A stretch of 5,527 bases of DNA from Trueperaceae bacterium. Lineage in GTDB: Bacteria; Deinococcota; Deinococci; Deinococcales; Trueperaceae. The notes beneath the pieces are model-generated. The model did no database searches. It had not been told where the DNA came from and saw only the letters and a list, made by a program, of their open reading frames with translations. The DNA lies in the NCBI GenBank assembly GCA_003567075.1, contig PXAU01000390.1:1-5527 (forward strand), read 5' to 3'. Position 1 is the first letter of the stretch. Every line of letters starts with the position of its first letter. Shown piece after piece: positions 4,965 through 5,527 of the stretch. The position numbers and the translations under genes were made by a program.

Positions 4965-5527
4965 CGCGCCACGCTCCATCCGCCGGCGACTTCCAGGACC
5001 TCGCCGGTGACGAACCTCGCGTCGTCCGAGGCGAGGAAGAGGATGGCCTCGGCGACGTCGTCCGGCGAGCCCGGCGCACCCGTCAACGGCTGCCGCTCGC
5101 GCAGGTAGGCGAGGATCGCCGGATCGGCCTGCGCCCTCGCGCTCATCGGCGTCGCGATCAGCCCCGGCGCGACCGCGTTCACGCGCACGCCAGCCTGCGC
5201 GTAGGCCGCCGCCATGCTGCGGGTGAGGGCGTGGATCGCCCCCTTCGAGGCCGCGTACGCATGGGTGGCGAAGTGCTCGGCGCTGGGCGCGTACGCCAGC
5301 ACCGAGCCGGTGTTGACGATGGCGCCGCGGCCCTGCGCCAGCATCGGCTCCAACGCGAAGCGGCACATCAGGAAGGTCGAGCGCGCGTTGTTGGCCATCA
5401 CCGCGTCCCAGCCGTCGCCGCTGGCCTGGTGGACCGGGCCGTCGCCATACCGGCGTCCGGAGAGGCCGGCAACGTTCACCAGCACGTCAAGGCCACCGAG
5501 CAGGTCGAGCGCCCGCGCCACCAGCGC
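4961..5527 (-). CDS. Short-chain dehydrogenase/reductase (SDR), N-terminus cut off
   Basis: The frame is open to the right edge and gives the last 188 residues of a classical NAD(P)-dependent SDR, normally about 250 long. The missing N-terminal 60-75 residues would hold the TGxxxGIG cofactor loop. Visible in order (numbered from the edge) are NVAG (18-21), the equivalent of NNAG; Asn47 in VMANNARSTF, the likely catalytic Asn; Ser75 in IVNTGSV; the YAASK catalytic pair Tyr91 and Lys95; VNAVAPGLIATPM; and the C-terminal FVTGEVLEVAGGWS, typical of FabG-like SDRs. Ser to Tyr spacing is 16 residues, slightly longer than usual because of the segment SAEHFATH. A GTG at 5521 is not taken as the start because half of the Rossmann fold would be missing. 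Its TGA overlaps the flavoprotein ATG by 4 bp, so it is upstream in the same operon. It probably oxidises an alcohol or reduces a carbonyl; the substrate is unknown. Confidence 0.93.
   Translation of the reverse strand, partial: ALVARALDLLGGLDVLVNVAGLSGRRYGDGPVHQASGDGWDAVMANNARSTFLMCRFALEPMLAQGRGAIVNTGSVLAYAPSAEHFATHAYAASKGAIHALTRSMAAAYAQAGVRVNAVAPGLIATPMSARAQADPAILAYLRERQPLTGAPGSPDDVAEAILFLASDDARFVTGEVLEVAGGWSVAR
4965..4977 (-). promoter_or_regulatory. Ribosome binding site deciding the flavoprotein start
   Basis: GGAG at 4977-4974 on the minus strand sits nine bases before ATG 4964, inside the 3' end of the SDR gene. Together with the ATGA overlap it supports this start over the in-frame ATG at 4979 and suggests translational coupling. 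Confidence 0.6.

Noticed and set aside
3762..5108. 448-residue open frame on the plus strand opposite the flavoprotein gene
   Set aside because: It is His/Arg/Val-rich with no domain, and the opposite strand encodes a complete FAD protein.
4965..5366. N-terminal extension of the flavoprotein frame upstream of ATG 4964
   Set aside because: It lies wholly inside the SDR gene in another frame and is Arg/Gly-rich; the Rossmann motif already sits at the normal distance from ATG 4964.

Overview
The window is very GC-rich, with G or C at nearly every third codon position, short intergenic gaps and long spurious open frames opposite the real genes. This suits a high-GC bacterium. Protein flavour and gene organisation would fit Deinococcota/Trueperaceae-like, Chloroflexota or Actinomycetota lineages, but nothing here decides between them. 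No rRNA, tRNA, CRISPR array, insertion sequence or phage gene was seen.

Layout. (1) Positions 1-405, plus strand: the 3' part of a gene for a small multi-pass membrane protein, cut by the left edge. (2) Positions 511-1023, minus strand: an acidic 170-residue protein that I do not recognise, with a Met/Gly/Asp-rich repetitive N-terminal half and a helical C-terminal half. A doubtful small frame (329-514) overlaps its stop codon. (3) Positions 1024-1168: a divergent intergenic region with a 13-bp inverted repeat and 15-bp direct repeats. (4) Positions 1169-2506, plus strand: an adenylate-forming enzyme of the phenylacetate-CoA ligase (PaaK) type, with a small 14-bp tandem duplication across its stop codon. 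(5) Positions 2590-5527, minus strand, convergent to gene 4: three genes joined by 4-bp stop/start overlaps, in transcription order a short-chain dehydrogenase/reductase (SDR, cut by the right edge), an FAD-dependent oxidoreductase and a phosphotriesterase-family metal hydrolase. The hydrolase has a perfect 15-bp in-frame tandem repeat in its coding sequence.

How they may work together: the overlapping SDR-flavoprotein-hydrolase set looks like one transcription unit whose promoter lies beyond the right edge. Two redox enzymes next to a metal-dependent lactonase/esterase-like hydrolase suggest stepwise oxidation and hydrolytic opening of a small carbon substrate. The substrate cannot be read from the sequence. 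The ligase and the unknown acidic protein are transcribed away from each other and probably belong to separate functions. The strongest candidates for novelty are the unknown acidic protein, the tandem repeat inside the hydrolase and the repeat cluster between the divergent genes. I see no clear defence, toxin or mobile system.
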